Source of the DNA: a bacterium
Lineage (GTDB): Bacteria > Myxococcota_A > UBA9160 > SZUA-336
DNA: 36,306 nt
Direction of reading: 5' to 3'
Assembly: GCA_024226335.1 (NCBI GenBank)
Contig: JAAELY010000232.1
Span: 1-36,306 of the forward strand
The notes beneath the pieces were generated by a model. The model had not been told where the DNA came from, did no database searches, and saw only the letters and a program-made list of their open reading frames with translations. A program made the position numbers and the translations under genes. This document shows positions 22,796 to 30,848 of the stretch, one piece after another; position 1 is the stretch's first letter; each line of letters starts with the position of its first letter.

Positions 22796-23527
22796 GTGTA
22801 CGACTCGGCGCAGAGCCTGTTCGATGACGAGCGTTTCCGCCGGCTCTTTCTGTGGAGCGCGGCAGGGCACGTCCTACTGGCCTTCGGTCTGTGGTTCGCG
22901 CCGAATCCCAGCGTCCTGTTGAATCCTCCGACGCCCGTCTATATCGATGTGGTGACGGCCGCCCCGCGTGCGGCCCCGCCTCCCAGACCCGCTGCGGCCA
23001 GACCGGCGCCTCCCAAGCAGGTCGTCGATGAGATCGTGATCCCCAAGCTGCCCAAGGAGCCCAAGCCCGCTCCCAAAGCCAAACCGAAGCCGAAGCCGAA
23101 ACCTGTGGCCAAGACCGCGGCGAAAAAACCCGCCGCGGTAGCGCCGCCTTCGCCCGAAGACCTCCTGGAGAGCCTGCGCAAGAAAGTGGACGAGAGGCAG
23201 CCGAAGCCGGGGACCGGTACGGCAAGTCCGAATTCTCGAAGGGGCATTTTCGATCCCGAAAAGGCCGGCTATCAGAAGAAGCTCACGGCGTTGTTCTATC
23301 AGCAATGGGTGGGGGCCGCCTGCAAAATGCATCCCAAACCCTCGCATTTCGAGATCCGAGTGGCGCCCGACGGTAGCGTGAAGTCGGTGACCCGGACCGC
23401 TTCTTCGGGCAACCGATTCTGCGATGAGTCCGCCGAGCGTGCCATCCGCCGAGTCGATCAACTGCCCACTCCTCCAGCCCGGGTGGGGATCGTCACCGTC
23501 TCGTTCGACATATTGGAGATTCGTTGA
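22796..23527 (+). CDS. tolA: TolA/TonB-type energy-transducing protein
   Basis: A 243-residue protein with a single N-terminal helix (FLWSAAGHVLLAFGLWFA, about residues 18-35). A periplasm-spanning Pro/Lys/Ala-rich stretch follows, including repeated Lys-Pro pairs near residues 85-105, then a C-terminal TolA/TonB domain. The final 80 residues read YQKKLTALFYQQWVGAA, FEIRVAPDGSVKSVTRTASSGNRFCDESAERAIRRV and end VTVSFDILEI, the TonB/TolA C-terminal pattern with two cysteines that could form the TolA disulfide. It is short compared with enteric TolA, whose helical domain is longer. The GTG start lies four bases after tolR. The stop overlaps tolB (TGATG). Confidence 0.9.
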   Translation: MYDSAQSLFDDERFRRLFLWSAAGHVLLAFGLWFAPNPSVLLNPPTPVYIDVVTAAPRAAPPPRPAAARPAPPKQVVDEIVIPKLPKEPKPAPKAKPKPKPKPVAKTAAKKPAAVAPPSPEDLLESLRKKVDERQPKPGTGTASPNSRRGIFDPEKAGYQKKLTALFYQQWVGAACKMHPKPSHFEIRVAPDGSVKSVTRTASSGNRFCDESAERAIRRVDQLPTPPARVGIVTVSFDILEIR

Positions 23528-24828
23528 TGCGCCAGGCTTCGGTCGTACTGCTCGTCCTGCTTTTTGCCGCGCCTGTGGGTGCGGAGGATCGGATCCACGT
23601 CGAGGTGCACGGCTCGGGGGGGCGCGACTATCAGGTGGCGGTGCAGCGCTTTCAGGCCGAGGGCGAGGCCGCTGCGTACGTGGAGCCGTTCTATCGCGAG
23701 CTCACGCAGGCCATCACCTTCTCGAGTGTGCTCGAGGTCGTGTCGCCCGACGCCTTTCTCGAGCCGGTGCAGACATCCGACTACAGCGCATCGGGAATCG
23801 CGTGCGAGAACTGGCGGGGCATCGGGGCCGACATCCTCCTACAGGGCAAGCTCGAACTCTCCGGAGAGCGTCTGCGTGCGCGCTTCAAGGTCTGGGACAT
23901 CCTGCGTTGCCGCGAACAGGGGGATCGCGTGCGCATCGATCGCCATCGCAAGGAAATCGGCCTGCTGGCGCGTACCGTTGCCGACGAGATCGTCGAACGT
24001 TTCAGCGGTCGCCGCGGTGTGTCCGCCACTCAGATCGCATTCATCTCCGACAAGACGGGCAACAAGGAGTTGTACCTGATGAACGCAGACGGCTCGAACA
24101 AGCGCGCCGTCACCAATAACAACTCGATCAATCTCTTTCCGTCCTGGTCTCCTGATGGCAAGGCGCTGGTCTATACCTCGTACAAAGGCGGACGCCCGGA
24201 TGTGTGGACGCTGTTTCGCGGCCCCAGGAAAGGCGGACGTCTGCTGGGGGGGAACAGCCCGAAGTACCGCGCGACCTGGTCTCCGACCAATGGCTCGATC
24301 GCTCTGGTCATGAACCAGAAAGAAAACACCGACCTCTACACGGTGAACTCGAAGGGAGGGAAGTTGACCCGGCTCACGACCCATCGCTCGATCGAGACCT
24401 CGCCCGCCTGGTCGCCGGACGGCAAGCGGGTCGCATTCGTCTCGGATCGCACCGGCTCGCCCCAGATCTACATCAAAGAGCTGGGAGCCGCTTCTCTGGA
24501 GCGCCGGATCACCTTCAAGGGCGGTTACAACGCCAGCCCGGCCTGGTCGCCCACCGGTGAGTGGATCGCCTATACGGCCCAGACGGGCACGAATTTCGAT
24601 CTGTACCTGATCGACCCCGAAACCGGCTATACCACGCCGCTGGTGGTCCATCCGCGCTCGGATGAGGATCCCGCCTGGTCCCCAGATGGCCGGAAGATCG
24701 TCTTTCGCTCTTCCCGCAAGGGAAGAAAGAATCTGTACCGGATCGACGTGGATGGGAGGAATCTGACCCTCCTGACCGAAGGGTTCCGCAATTGTTCAAA
24801 TCCGGCCTGGTCTGGCTGGCTGGAGTGA
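23527..24828 (+). CDS. tolB: Tol-Pal system beta-propeller protein TolB
   Basis: A 433-residue periplasmic protein. It has a signal peptide (VVLLVLLFAAPVGA) and an N-terminal alpha/beta domain to about residue 165 that contains the TolA-interacting part. A six-bladed propeller follows, marked by repeats of the form SWSPDGK, TWSPTNG, AWSPDGK, AWSPTGE and AWSPDGR between about residues 200 and 400. TolB shuttles between Pal and TolA. The ATG at 23527 overlaps the tolA stop, and a TTG one codon earlier is equally readable. About 110 bases separate it from pal. Confidence 0.95.
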   Translation: MRQASVVLLVLLFAAPVGAEDRIHVEVHGSGGRDYQVAVQRFQAEGEAAAYVEPFYRELTQAITFSSVLEVVSPDAFLEPVQTSDYSASGIACENWRGIGADILLQGKLELSGERLRARFKVWDILRCREQGDRVRIDRHRKEIGLLARTVADEIVERFSGRRGVSATQIAFISDKTGNKELYLMNADGSNKRAVTNNNSINLFPSWSPDGKALVYTSYKGGRPDVWTLFRGPRKGGRLLGGNSPKYRATWSPTNGSIALVMNQKENTDLYTVNSKGGKLTRLTTHRSIETSPAWSPDGKRVAFVSDRTGSPQIYIKELGAASLERRITFKGGYNASPAWSPTGEWIAYTAQTGTNFDLYLIDPETGYTTPLVVHPRSDEDPAWSPDGRKIVFRSSRKGRKNLYRIDVDGRNLTLLTEGFRNCSNPAWSGWLE

Positions 24829-24846
24829 GGTCAGGGACCGGAATCG

Positions 24847-24874
24847 TTGCAGTTTCGGTCGGATAGGTTACAAG
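24847..24874 (+). promoter_or_regulatory. Possible internal promoter before pal
   Basis: TTGCAG (24847-24852) and TACAAG (24869-24874) are separated by 16 bases in the 109-base gap between tolB and pal, the largest gap inside the Tol-Pal run. The -10 match is weak. Many bacteria transcribe pal from an additional promoter, so the location is reasonable, but the sequence alone does not establish it. Confidence 0.3.
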
Positions 24875-24937
24875 TTCGGCGGTTTAGCGCGGAGTCGTGG
24901 GCGATCCGACCGCAAATCCGATAAAGGGGGAATCGGC

Positions 24938-25438
24938 GTGATTAGACGACTTTTCATTGTAACGGTCGTGGCTATGGCCTTTGGTTGTGCCAGCACTGGG
25001 CCCGAACCAGCGGCCGAGCCGGAGAAAACGGAAAGCTTCAAAGAGGCGGCTCCGGATCCCGGACTCAATACGGCCGGCCAGAGTGGCAGAGGTGCGGATG
25101 CGAGTTCCGCTGATCTGCTCTCCGTCTACTTTGGCTTCGACGATCACGGCCTCGGCTCTGAGGCGCGAGCCGCGCTCAAGCGGAACGCCGACGTGATGTC
25201 TCGGAACGCCGATCTGCGCGTGACGATCCAGGGCAATGCGGATGAACGCGGCAGCGAAGAGTACAATCTGGCCCTCGGTCAGAAGCGCGCCGATTCAGCT
25301 CGACGCTATCTGATCGACCTCGGTGTTGCGGCTTCGCGCGTCGGAACGGTCAGCTTCGGCGAAGAGAATCCGGCTATACGCGGGCATAACGAAACCGCCT
25401 GGGCGAAGAACCGGCGGGACGACTTCGTCGCAAGGTGA
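24938..25438 (+). CDS. pal: Peptidoglycan-associated lipoprotein Pal
   Basis: A 166-residue outer-membrane lipoprotein. The signal IVTVVAMAFGC ends at the lipobox cysteine (about residue 17), a flexible Pro/Glu-rich linker follows, and residues 60-165 are the OmpA-like domain that binds meso-diaminopimelate in peptidoglycan. Motifs include VYFGFDD, GNADERGSEEYNLALGQKRADSARRYL and a C-terminal NRRDDF. The start is GTG with AAAGGGGG about seven bases upstream. The stop overlaps the cpoB GTG (GTGA). Confidence 0.95.
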   Translation: MIRRLFIVTVVAMAFGCASTGPEPAAEPEKTESFKEAAPDPGLNTAGQSGRGADASSADLLSVYFGFDDHGLGSEARAALKRNADVMSRNADLRVTIQGNADERGSEEYNLALGQKRADSARRYLIDLGVAASRVGTVSFGEENPAIRGHNETAWAKNRRDDFVAR

Positions 25439-26259
25439 GGTATCTGGCCCCCCCGGTACTGCTGAGTGCTGCGGCGCTGGTGTTCAGTTTAGGCTGCATC
25501 ACCGTGCCGGAGTTTCAGGCAGTTCGCCGGGACGTCGAGGATCTGAAGCAGGCTCGCGGAGGCGGAGGGGGTGGTTCCTCTTCTCGCCTGGCCGAACTGG
25601 GCGTGGAGGTCGCATCGCTCCACGAAGAGATCGCCAATATGCGGGGCGAGATCGAAGCGGCACGCCACCTTGCCGACACTGCCATGGAAGAGGCCGTTGC
25701 GGCCCGTGAGGTCGCGAGTCGGGCCAGCGCCGCTGCCAGGCCGGCAACGCGCGATGCCTCGGGCTCGGGAAGTGGTCCGACAAGCCAGGGCCAGCCGGCT
25801 GCCGGTTCGCCGAATATCGTGACGCCCACCGCCGCCCCCACACCCATGAGCGGCGTCGGTGGCGAGGTCAGGGACTACGAAGAGGCTTTTCGCCGCTATC
25901 GCGCCGGAGAGCACGTTTCAGCCATTGACCGATTTCAGGCCTTTCTCCAAACTCACCCGTCTTCAGATTATGCAGACAACGCTCTTTTCTGGATGGGAGA
26001 GTCCCACTTCAAGCTCGGTGACCACGAACAGGCGGCGGTTACGTTTGACCAGGTGGTCAAGCAGTATCCCGACGGGAACAAAGTTCCCGATGCGCTCTAC
26101 CGCCAGGGCATCGCGCTTTTGGAGATCGGAAAAAAGACAGGACAAAGTGCCTCCTACACACCGGCCGCTCGCCAGATCTTCGAGCGAATCGTTCGAGACC
26201 ATTCGAGTTCCCCGCGTGTGACCGAGGCCCGCAGACAGTTGGAGATTCTCGGTCAGTGA
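25435..26259 (+). CDS. cpoB: Tol-Pal system protein CpoB (YbgF)
   Basis: A 274-residue protein. A lipobox-like end (FSLGC, residue 21) suggests a lipoprotein, whereas enteric CpoB is soluble. Residues 25-110 form an N-terminal coiled coil rich in Glu/Ala/Arg, the trimerisation region. A Ser/Pro/Thr linker follows, then three TPR repeats from about residue 145 (DYEEAFRRYRAGEHVSAIDRF, DNALFWMGESHFKLGDHEQA, DALYRQGIALLEIG). CpoB coordinates peptidoglycan synthesis with outer-membrane constriction. A glycine run near 43-47 is encoded by GGAGGCGGAGGG. The GTG start overlaps pal and its stop overlaps the next GTG. Confidence 0.92.
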   Translation: MRYLAPPVLLSAAALVFSLGCITVPEFQAVRRDVEDLKQARGGGGGGSSSRLAELGVEVASLHEEIANMRGEIEAARHLADTAMEEAVAAREVASRASAAARPATRDASGSGSGPTSQGQPAAGSPNIVTPTAAPTPMSGVGGEVRDYEEAFRRYRAGEHVSAIDRFQAFLQTHPSSDYADNALFWMGESHFKLGDHEQAAVTFDQVVKQYPDGNKVPDALYRQGIALLEIGKKTGQSASYTPAARQIFERIVRDHSSSPRVTEARRQLEILGQ

Positions 26260-26609
26260 GGAAGACGGATCAGAAGAAGTTCATCAAGTATCTCAACGAG
26301 AACAAAGAGCGCTTGATCGAGAACGCGCGCAAGGCGCTTGCAGGCGACATCCACCTGGACCCCGATGATTTCTCCGACGAGATCGACTCCGCGTCCTCCG
26401 AGAGCGGACTGGCTTTTGTCGGTAGGCTTCGCGAACGCGAACGGGTTCTCTTGCAGAAGATCGAAGCCGCGCTGGCGAAGATCGAAGCAGGCACCTACGG
26501 CAAGTGCTTGTCGTGCGGCGAGGATATCGGCCTCAAGCGTCTGCAGGCGCGTCCGGTTGCCACGCTGTGCATCGATTGCAAGAGCCAGCAGGAGAAGCTC
26601 GAGCACTAA
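26256..26609 (+). CDS. DksA/TraR family transcriptional regulator
   Basis: A 117-residue RNA-polymerase-secondary-channel regulator. An N-terminal coiled coil spans about residues 5-75, and its tip carries DEIDSAS, which preserves the two acidic residues of the DksA tip. The C-terminal zinc finger is CLSCGEDIGLKRL with the second pair at CIDC. DksA-type proteins tune rRNA and amino-acid promoters, often with ppGpp. The protein is shorter than E. coli DksA at the N terminus. Its GTG overlaps the cpoB stop (GTGA), so expression is tied to the Tol-Pal operon. The genome may contain other DksA paralogues. Confidence 0.9.
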   Translation: MRKTDQKKFIKYLNENKERLIENARKALAGDIHLDPDDFSDEIDSASSESGLAFVGRLRERERVLLQKIEAALAKIEAGTYGKCLSCGEDIGLKRLQARPVATLCIDCKSQQEKLEH

Positions 26610-26657
26610 CCCCGGTTTCGGACATCCGGGCCCAGGAAATCCGGGAGACACCTCGCC

Positions 26658-27695
26658 TTGCCTCTCATCCTCGGCATCGAGTCCTCATGCGACGATCTGG
26701 CGGCGGCGCTCGTGCGCGACGGCCACCAGGTCTTGGCGTCGGTGGTGCACAGCCAGGATGCGGTCCACGCGCCCTATGGCGGTGTGGTCCCGGAACTGGC
26801 CAGCCGAGATCACGTCCAACACCTGTACGGTGTCGTGGGGCGCGCTCTCGATCAAGCCGGAGTCGGGCTGGAAGAGGTCGATGCGATCGCCGTCACCTCG
26901 GGCCCCGGTTTGATCGGATCCCTGCTGGTCGGTTTGTGCTTCGCGAAGGGGCTGGCTTATCGCACCGGACTGCCGCTGATCGGTGTGCACCACATCGAAG
27001 GGCATCTCGCGTCCGCATTGCTCGGCGATCGACCGCTGGAATTGCCTTTCCTGGGACTGGTCGTTTCCGGTGGGCACACCCAGTTCTATCGCGTGCAGAC
27101 GCTGGCCGAACTGGTCCTGCTGGGCCAGACGCGCGACGATGCTGCCGGAGAGGCGTTCGACAAGATCGCCAAACGCATGGGCCTGGGCTATCCCGGCGGG
27201 CGCGAGATCGACGAGCGCGCGCGCTCGGGGAACGGGGAACGCTGGAGTTTTCCCAGGCCGATGCTGCGCGACTCGGGTCTCGAGATGAGCTTTTCAGGCC
27301 TGAAGACGGCGGTTTCGCTGGCCGCAACGCGTTGTGAGGAAGCCAGCGGCGGAGTGCTCGGAGAAGGCGATATCGCGGATCTCGCTGCCTCGTTCCAGGA
27401 AGCCGTCTGCGATGTCCTGATCGAAAAGGCGCAGCGCGCGCTCGACGAAACCGGGCTTTCGCGCATCGCGGTGGTCGGCGGACTTGCGGCCAACTCGCGA
27501 CTTCGCGAGCGCATGGCGGCCCTGGCGAGCGAGCGCGGGCTGGAAGTCCGGTTCCCGGCGATCCGACTGTGCACAGACAACGCCGCCATGATCGGTGCCG
27601 TGGCCGACGGCATGCTCCGGGCCGGGCGCGTCTCTTCGCTCGATCTCGAAGCGTTCTCGCGGGTTCCATTGGGCATGGCGGGCGCGACCCCATGA
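26658..27695 (+). CDS. tsaD: tRNA N6-threonylcarbamoyladenosine transferase TsaD
   Basis: A 345-residue ASKHA-fold enzyme that transfers the threonylcarbamoyl group to A37 of tRNAs reading ANN codons, acting with TsaB and TsaE. Metal-binding HIEGH lies near residue 113-117, and ASRDHVQH, GPGLIGSLLVG, VSGGHTQF, DDAAGEAFDKIAK and the C-terminal DNAAMIG are all intact. One deviation: the start motif normally GIETSCDET reads GIESSCDDL, so the conserved glutamate is aspartate. The TTG start at 26658 has GGGAG ten bases upstream. The end overlaps rsmA by ATGA. TsaB and TsaE genes are not in the window. Confidence 0.94.
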   Translation: MPLILGIESSCDDLAAALVRDGHQVLASVVHSQDAVHAPYGGVVPELASRDHVQHLYGVVGRALDQAGVGLEEVDAIAVTSGPGLIGSLLVGLCFAKGLAYRTGLPLIGVHHIEGHLASALLGDRPLELPFLGLVVSGGHTQFYRVQTLAELVLLGQTRDDAAGEAFDKIAKRMGLGYPGGREIDERARSGNGERWSFPRPMLRDSGLEMSFSGLKTAVSLAATRCEEASGGVLGEGDIADLAASFQEAVCDVLIEKAQRALDETGLSRIAVVGGLAANSRLRERMAALASERGLEVRFPAIRLCTDNAAMIGAVADGMLRAGRVSSLDLEAFSRVPLGMAGATP

Positions 27696-28516
27696 CCCGT
27701 ATCCGCGATGCTCTCGCACAGCGCGGCCTGGCGCCGTCCAAATCGAGGGGGCAGAACTTTCTGCACTCTTCAGCGACCGCGAAGCGCATCGTGGAACTTA
27801 CAGAATTGTGCAGTGACGACGCGGCCATCGAGATCGGGCCTGGGCTGGGTCAGTTGACGCGGCCGATTGCGGAAGTGGTACGCCGGTTGATCGCGATCGA
27901 GGTCGACCGCGGTATGGTCGCGGCGCTGCGCGACGACGGTCTGCCCGCGAACACCGAGATCCGCCACGAAGACGCGCTCAAAGCCGATTTGGGCGGCATG
28001 GTGCGCGAACTGGGCTCGCCCGTGGTCCTGCTCGGGAACCTGCCGTACAACATTTCGGGACGCCTGCTCGGCGCGCTCCTGGGACCGCGCAACCCGTTCC
28101 GCCGTTGGGGCTTCATGGTGCAGGCCGAAGTCGCCGACCGACTGCTCGCGGAGCCCGGCACCCGCAATTACGGCACGCTCTCGGTCTGGACCCGGCTTTT
28201 CTCCCGGGCGCACAGGGTCATGGAACTGGGCCCGGACGACTTCGTTCCCCGGCCCAACGTGCGCTCCACCTTTCTGCTGTTCGACCCGACCGAGGAGCCC
28301 GTCGAGATCGAGAGCCTTCCCGTTCTGCGCGCGGTGGTCCGAGCTGCTTTTCAACAGCGACGCAAGACCCTGCGCAGGGCCCTGAAAGGCAAGGTCGAGG
28401 GCAGTGATGCCGGTCTGGAGCGGGTGGAAATTGACCCGCAACGGCGCGGCGAAACCCTTTCAGAACATGAATTCCTGGCCCTGGCGAACGCCATCCACCG
28501 CGCGGGAAATGATTGA
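27692..28516 (+). CDS. rsmA: 16S rRNA dimethyladenosine transferase RsmA (KsgA)
   Basis: A 274-residue methyltransferase that dimethylates two adenines near the 3' end of 16S rRNA. It shows SRGQNFLHS at the N terminus, the SAM-binding IEIGPGLGQLT, IAIEVDRGM, the catalytic NLPYNIS (NLPY motif) near residue 112, and the C-terminal FVPRPNVRST and FQQRRKTLRRAL. The ATG overlaps the tsaD stop. Open frame upstream to 27569 overlaps tsaD and has no similarity. Its stop overlaps a TTGACA hexamer that belongs to the next promoter. Confidence 0.95.
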   Translation: MTRIRDALAQRGLAPSKSRGQNFLHSSATAKRIVELTELCSDDAAIEIGPGLGQLTRPIAEVVRRLIAIEVDRGMVAALRDDGLPANTEIRHEDALKADLGGMVRELGSPVVLLGNLPYNISGRLLGALLGPRNPFRRWGFMVQAEVADRLLAEPGTRNYGTLSVWTRLFSRAHRVMELGPDDFVPRPNVRSTFLLFDPTEEPVEIESLPVLRAVVRAAFQQRRKTLRRALKGKVEGSDAGLERVEIDPQRRGETLSEHEFLALANAIHRAGND

Positions 28517-28542
28517 CAGGCCCGCCCGAACGGACTTAGCCT
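28513..28542 (+). promoter_or_regulatory. Sigma-70 type promoter for the panBCD leader
   Basis: A perfect TTGACA (28513-28518) overlaps the rsmA stop codon. After 18 bases comes TAGCCT (28537-28542), which keeps the three most conserved -10 bases; the hexamer one base earlier gives 17-base spacing but a poorer match. Transcription should begin near 28549, 215 bases before panB. Confidence 0.55.
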
Positions 28543-28548
28543 CTCGGT

Positions 28549-28721
28549 AACAACAGTCCGCATCGAAAAAGCCCAGAAGCCTGGATCCCCGAAGGGACCG
28601 GGACCGAAGGCGCAGAATCGCTGCGGATGGCCGTGAGCCTTCCCCCCAAGGATCGCCCTCGACCGTCCTCAACGGCTTGCAACATCGTGGAGCGCCTTCC
28701 GCAGACGGAGGCGCTTTTTTT
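28549..28721 (+). promoter_or_regulatory. Structured panB leader RNA, candidate attenuator (possible pan motif)
   Basis: The 173 bases between the promoter and the intrinsic terminator fold readily. A 9-10-bp hairpin at 28580-28602 has a single bulged A and a CGAA loop, and a 5-bp hairpin lies at 28611-28625. Two upstream segments can pair with the terminator's left arm or loop instead: AAGGCGC (28607-28613) with GCGCCTT (28692-28698), and CTGCGGA (28621-28627) with TCCGCAG (28698-28704). Either would act as an antiterminator. A conserved pan-motif RNA with bulged adenosines is known upstream of panB in Deltaproteobacteria and Firmicutes, which makes that the leading candidate. I cannot confirm its consensus by eye. 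A small independent RNA is the alternative. Confidence 0.5.
28691..28721 (+). terminator. Intrinsic terminator upstream of panB
   Basis: A stem of ten pairs (AGCGCCT-CCG with CGG-AGGCGCT, one bulged T, loop CAGA) is followed by seven T. This is the clearest intrinsic terminator in the window. It lies 43 bases before the panB ATG and after a strong promoter, so it either ends a small RNA or controls read-through into panBCD. Confidence 0.85.
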
Positions 28722-28763
28722 GTTGCGGGCATTCCCGCGCAGAGCGCGGGGAGGGAGGGCGGC

Positions 28764-29567
28764 ATGAAAGAGACTCGAACTACGGTTCCCGGACTCGCGC
28801 GGATGAAGCGCGCCGGTGAGAGGATCACGATGCTGACCGCGTACGACTACGCGTTCGCGCGGATTCTCGACCGGGCCGGCATCGACGTACTTCTGGTCGG
28901 CGATTCACTCGCCAATGTGGTCCAGGGCAATGACACGACTCTGCCCGTGACCCTGGACGAAATGATCTACCACACGCGCCTGGTGGCCCGCGCCGCAAAC
29001 TGCGCCCTGGTCGTGGGCGATCTGCCCTTCGGCAGCTACCACGGAAGCATCGACGACACCGTCAACAACGCCGTCCGCATGATGAAGGAGGGCGGGGCCC
29101 ATTGCGTGAAGCTCGAAGGCGGCGAGCGCGTGGCCGAGCGCATCGCAGCGATCACGCGCATGGAAATCCCGGTCATGGCGCACATCGGCCTCACCCCGCA
29201 GTCGGTCCACAATATGGGCGGGTATCGGGTTCAGGGGCGCGGTGACGACGGACGCGAGCAATTGCTGCGCGACGCGCGTGCGGTCCAGGCCGCCGGGGCC
29301 TTCGCCGTCGTGCTCGAATGCGTTCCTGCGAAGCTGGCCGCCGAGCTGACCGCCGAACTGGAGATTCCGACGATCGGCATCGGCGCTGGCGTGCACTGCG
29401 ACGGTCAGGTGCTGGTGATGCACGATCTGCTCGGTCTGGGCGAGGGCGCCCCCGCCAAGTTCGTGCGCCAGTACGTCGATCTCGGAGCGATCGTGACCCG
29501 CGCGGCCGAGATGTTCGCCGAAGAGGTTCGCCTGCAGAAGTACCCGGAAGATCATGAGTCGTACTGA
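28764..29567 (+). CDS. panB: 3-methyl-2-oxobutanoate hydroxymethyltransferase PanB
   Basis: A 267-residue TIM-barrel enzyme that adds a hydroxymethyl group to 2-oxoisovalerate to form ketopantoate, the first committed step to pantothenate and coenzyme A. Conserved parts are MLTAYDYAFARILDRAG, LLVGDSLANVVQGNDTTLPVT with the magnesium-binding aspartate, GDLPFGSY, VKLEGG, MAHIGLTPQSVH and TIGIGAG. The usual QGHDST appears as QGNDTT. The ATG at 28764 follows GGGAGGG by about six bases. It overlaps panC by 14 bases. Confidence 0.96.
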   Translation: MKETRTTVPGLARMKRAGERITMLTAYDYAFARILDRAGIDVLLVGDSLANVVQGNDTTLPVTLDEMIYHTRLVARAANCALVVGDLPFGSYHGSIDDTVNNAVRMMKEGGAHCVKLEGGERVAERIAAITRMEIPVMAHIGLTPQSVHNMGGYRVQGRGDDGREQLLRDARAVQAAGAFAVVLECVPAKLAAELTAELEIPTIGIGAGVHCDGQVLVMHDLLGLGEGAPAKFVRQYVDLGAIVTRAAEMFAEEVRLQKYPEDHESY

Positions 29568-30420
29568 ACCCAGAATCATCCGCGCGGTATGGGAACTGCA
29601 GCAGTGGTCGGAGCGCATGCGCTGCGCGGGCAAGCGCATCGCGTTGGTGCCGACGATGGGCAGCTTGCACCTGGGGCACCTCTCCCTGTTGCGCATGGCT
29701 CAACATCACGCGGATCGAACCATCGTCAGTATCTTCGTCAATCCCACACAGTTCGGACCCAACGAGGATTTCGATAGCTACCCACGCGACCTGGAAGCCG
29801 ACCTCGAGCAGGTGCGCAAGGTCGGTGCCGACGTGGTTTTTGCGCCCGAGCCCAACGAACTGTATCCGGCCGGCGACGCGACCTGGGTCACGGTGGATCG
29901 GCTGACACAGGGCCTGTGTGGACGCTCTCGCCCCGGGCACTTCCGCGGTGTGGCCACCGTCGTGGCGCGGCTGTTCCAGGCGGCTCGTCCGCACGTCGCG
30001 ATTTTCGGTGAAAAGGACTACCAGCAACTGGCGGTGATCCGGCGCATGGCCCGGGACCTGCTCTTCGACACCGAAATCGTAGGGGCTCCGACCGTGCGCG
30101 AACCCGACGGGCTCGCCATGAGTTCGCGCAATCGCTACCTGAGCGACGACGCGCGACTCCAGGCCAGGGCGCTCAACATCGCGCTTCACGAAGCTCGGCA
30201 GCACGTCCGCGCCGGTGAGCGCGACGTGCGCTTCATCGCCGAAGCCACACGCCGGCGCATCGCGAAAGAACCGCTGGCAGAACTCGACTATGTCGAGATC
30301 TGCGATCCCGAAACCCTGGCTCCTCTCGATCGGATCGGGCGGCGAGCCATTCTGGCGGTCGCGGCGAGCTTCGAAGGCGCCCGACTCATTGACAACACTC
30401 TCCTGGAGGCAGACGGATGA
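29554..30420 (+). CDS. panC: Pantothenate synthetase PanC
   Basis: A 288-residue ligase that joins pantoate to beta-alanine using ATP. The nucleotide-binding [10 protein letters not shown] near residues 33-42, [44 protein letters not shown] and the KMSKS-like MSSRNRYL are in the canonical order. The start lies inside the end of panB in another frame, and the stop overlaps the panD ATG (ATGA). Together with panB and panD it completes the pathway apart from ketopantoate reductase (panE or ilvC), which is not in the window. Confidence 0.96.
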   Translation: MSRTEPRIIRAVWELQQWSERMRCAGKRIALVPTMGSLHLGHLSLLRMAQHHADRTIVSIFVNPTQFGPNEDFDSYPRDLEADLEQVRKVGADVVFAPEPNELYPAGDATWVTVDRLTQGLCGRSRPGHFRGVATVVARLFQAARPHVAIFGEKDYQQLAVIRRMARDLLFDTEIVGAPTVREPDGLAMSSRNRYLSDDARLQARALNIALHEARQHVRAGERDVRFIAEATRRRIAKEPLAELDYVEICDPETLAPLDRIGRRAILAVAASFEGARLIDNTLLEADG

Positions 30421-30764
30421 TCCGGACCATTCTCAAGTCGAAACTTCACCGAGCTACGGTCACGGACGCGAACCTCGAATACGAGGGTTCCATCACGATC
30501 GATACCGCGCTCATGGATGCGGCCGACCTTCTGCCCAACGAGAAGGTCGACATCTACGACTGCACCAACGGTGCGCGTCTGGCCACCTACGTGATTCCGG
30601 GCGAGCGGGGCAGTGGCGTGATTGGCATCAACGGCGCAGCAGCGCATCTGGTCAAGCCTGGTGATCACGTCATCATCGCCAGCTACGTCCAGATGGAGAC
30701 GCAAGAAGCACGCGCCTACGATCCCCTCATCTGCTTCGTCGACGCTCAGAACACCCTCCGCTAG
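30417..30764 (+). CDS. panD: Aspartate 1-decarboxylase PanD
   Basis: A 115-residue proenzyme that makes beta-alanine from aspartate. The self-cleavage site Gly-Ser is at YEGSIT (residues 24-25), which generates the pyruvoyl cofactor. [11 protein letters not shown] at the N terminus, [12 protein letters not shown] and the tyrosine in IIASY are family-typical. This is the PanM-independent or -dependent classical form; which one cannot be said. The ATG overlaps the panC stop. Confidence 0.96.
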   Translation: MIRTILKSKLHRATVTDANLEYEGSITIDTALMDAADLLPNEKVDIYDCTNGARLATYVIPGERGSGVIGINGAAAHLVKPGDHVIIASYVQMETQEARAYDPLICFVDAQNTLR

Positions 30765-30848
30765 CATCTTTCGCCCGCCGCCCGATCGACTTCGGTTTCC
30801 TTTTGAGTGCTCTTCCCGAGAGCTCCGGGTGGCCAGCGGAGGAAGTTC

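Noticed and set aside
28549-28721. 6S RNA or SRP RNA as identity of the structured segment
   Set aside because: Length and terminator would suit a small RNA, but I find no SRP tetraloop/GGAAGCAG motif and no closing helix with a central bubble typical of 6S RNA. Position before panB favours a leader.
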